A stretch of 14,068 nt of DNA from an uncultured Bdellovibrio sp. (GTDB lineage: Bacteria; Bdellovibrionota; Bdellovibrionia; Bdellovibrionales; Bdellovibrionaceae). The translations under genes and the position numbers were made by a program. Within the stretch, counting starts at the first letter, position 1, and each line of letters begins with the position of its first letter. Under the pieces are notes generated by a model. The model was not told the DNA's origin, did no database searches, and worked only from the letters and a program-made list of their open reading frames with translations. Location of the stretch: assembly GCF_946478835.1 (NCBI RefSeq), contig NZ_CAMLDV010000085.1:1-14068 (forward strand), given 5' to 3'. Below, piece after piece: positions 14,051 to 14,068 of this stretch.

Positions 14051-14068
14051 GTTTTTTCTGCCCAAAGT

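Overview
The window looks like a chromosomal segment of a Gram-negative, flagellated bacterium. It is most likely a member of the Bdellovibrio group (Bdellovibrionota). That is an inference from the gene set (an NtrYX-type two-component pair, an archaeal/eukaryote-like ProS, several exported proteins of unknown family, a short flagellin) and from codon style. No marker here proves it. No mobile element, CRISPR array, tRNA or rRNA was seen.

Layout. Bases 1-7093 hold a closely packed minus-strand run, in transcription order ribE, ribB (RibBX-like), ribH, ntrY, ntrX, proS (cut by the window edge). Gaps are 2 nt, a 1-nt overlap, 38 nt, 13 nt and 45 nt. The run couples the last steps of riboflavin synthesis to a membrane histidine kinase with its regulator, and then to prolyl-tRNA charging. 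Upstream, also on the minus strand, is a 395-aa exported protein of unknown function (7217-8404) with its own terminator. A 375-nt gap with no gene leads to a small plus-strand secreted six-cysteine protein (8780-9133). This converges on a minus-strand outer-membrane-type protein (9152-9649). clpB (9757-12339, minus) follows and ends in a strong terminator. clpB is divergent from an 85-aa protein with four cysteines (12415-12672, plus). A 488-nt non-coding stretch then leads to a flagellin gene (13161-13994, plus) with a strong terminator at the window end.

Most interesting points. (1) The NtrX-like regulator keeps an intact receiver and Walker A, but its sigma54-contact loop reads GAMPGV instead of GAFTGA and its Walker B Asp is Ala, so it probably does not act as a normal sigma54 activator. 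(2) The GTP cyclohydrolase II half of the RibBA-type protein has no cysteine at all, so it is a RibBX-type protein and active RibA must come from elsewhere. (3) Lumazine synthase carries an extra Lys/Ala-rich basic tail of about 29 residues. (4) The flagellin gene has a candidate sigma28 promoter with exact 11-nt spacing. It is followed by a roughly 317-nt leader with several hairpins, nine GGA motifs (two resembling CsrA sites) and two mini-ORFs with good Shine-Dalgarno sequences, the second ending 14 nt before the flagellin start. This leader is the best candidate here for an undescribed regulatory system.
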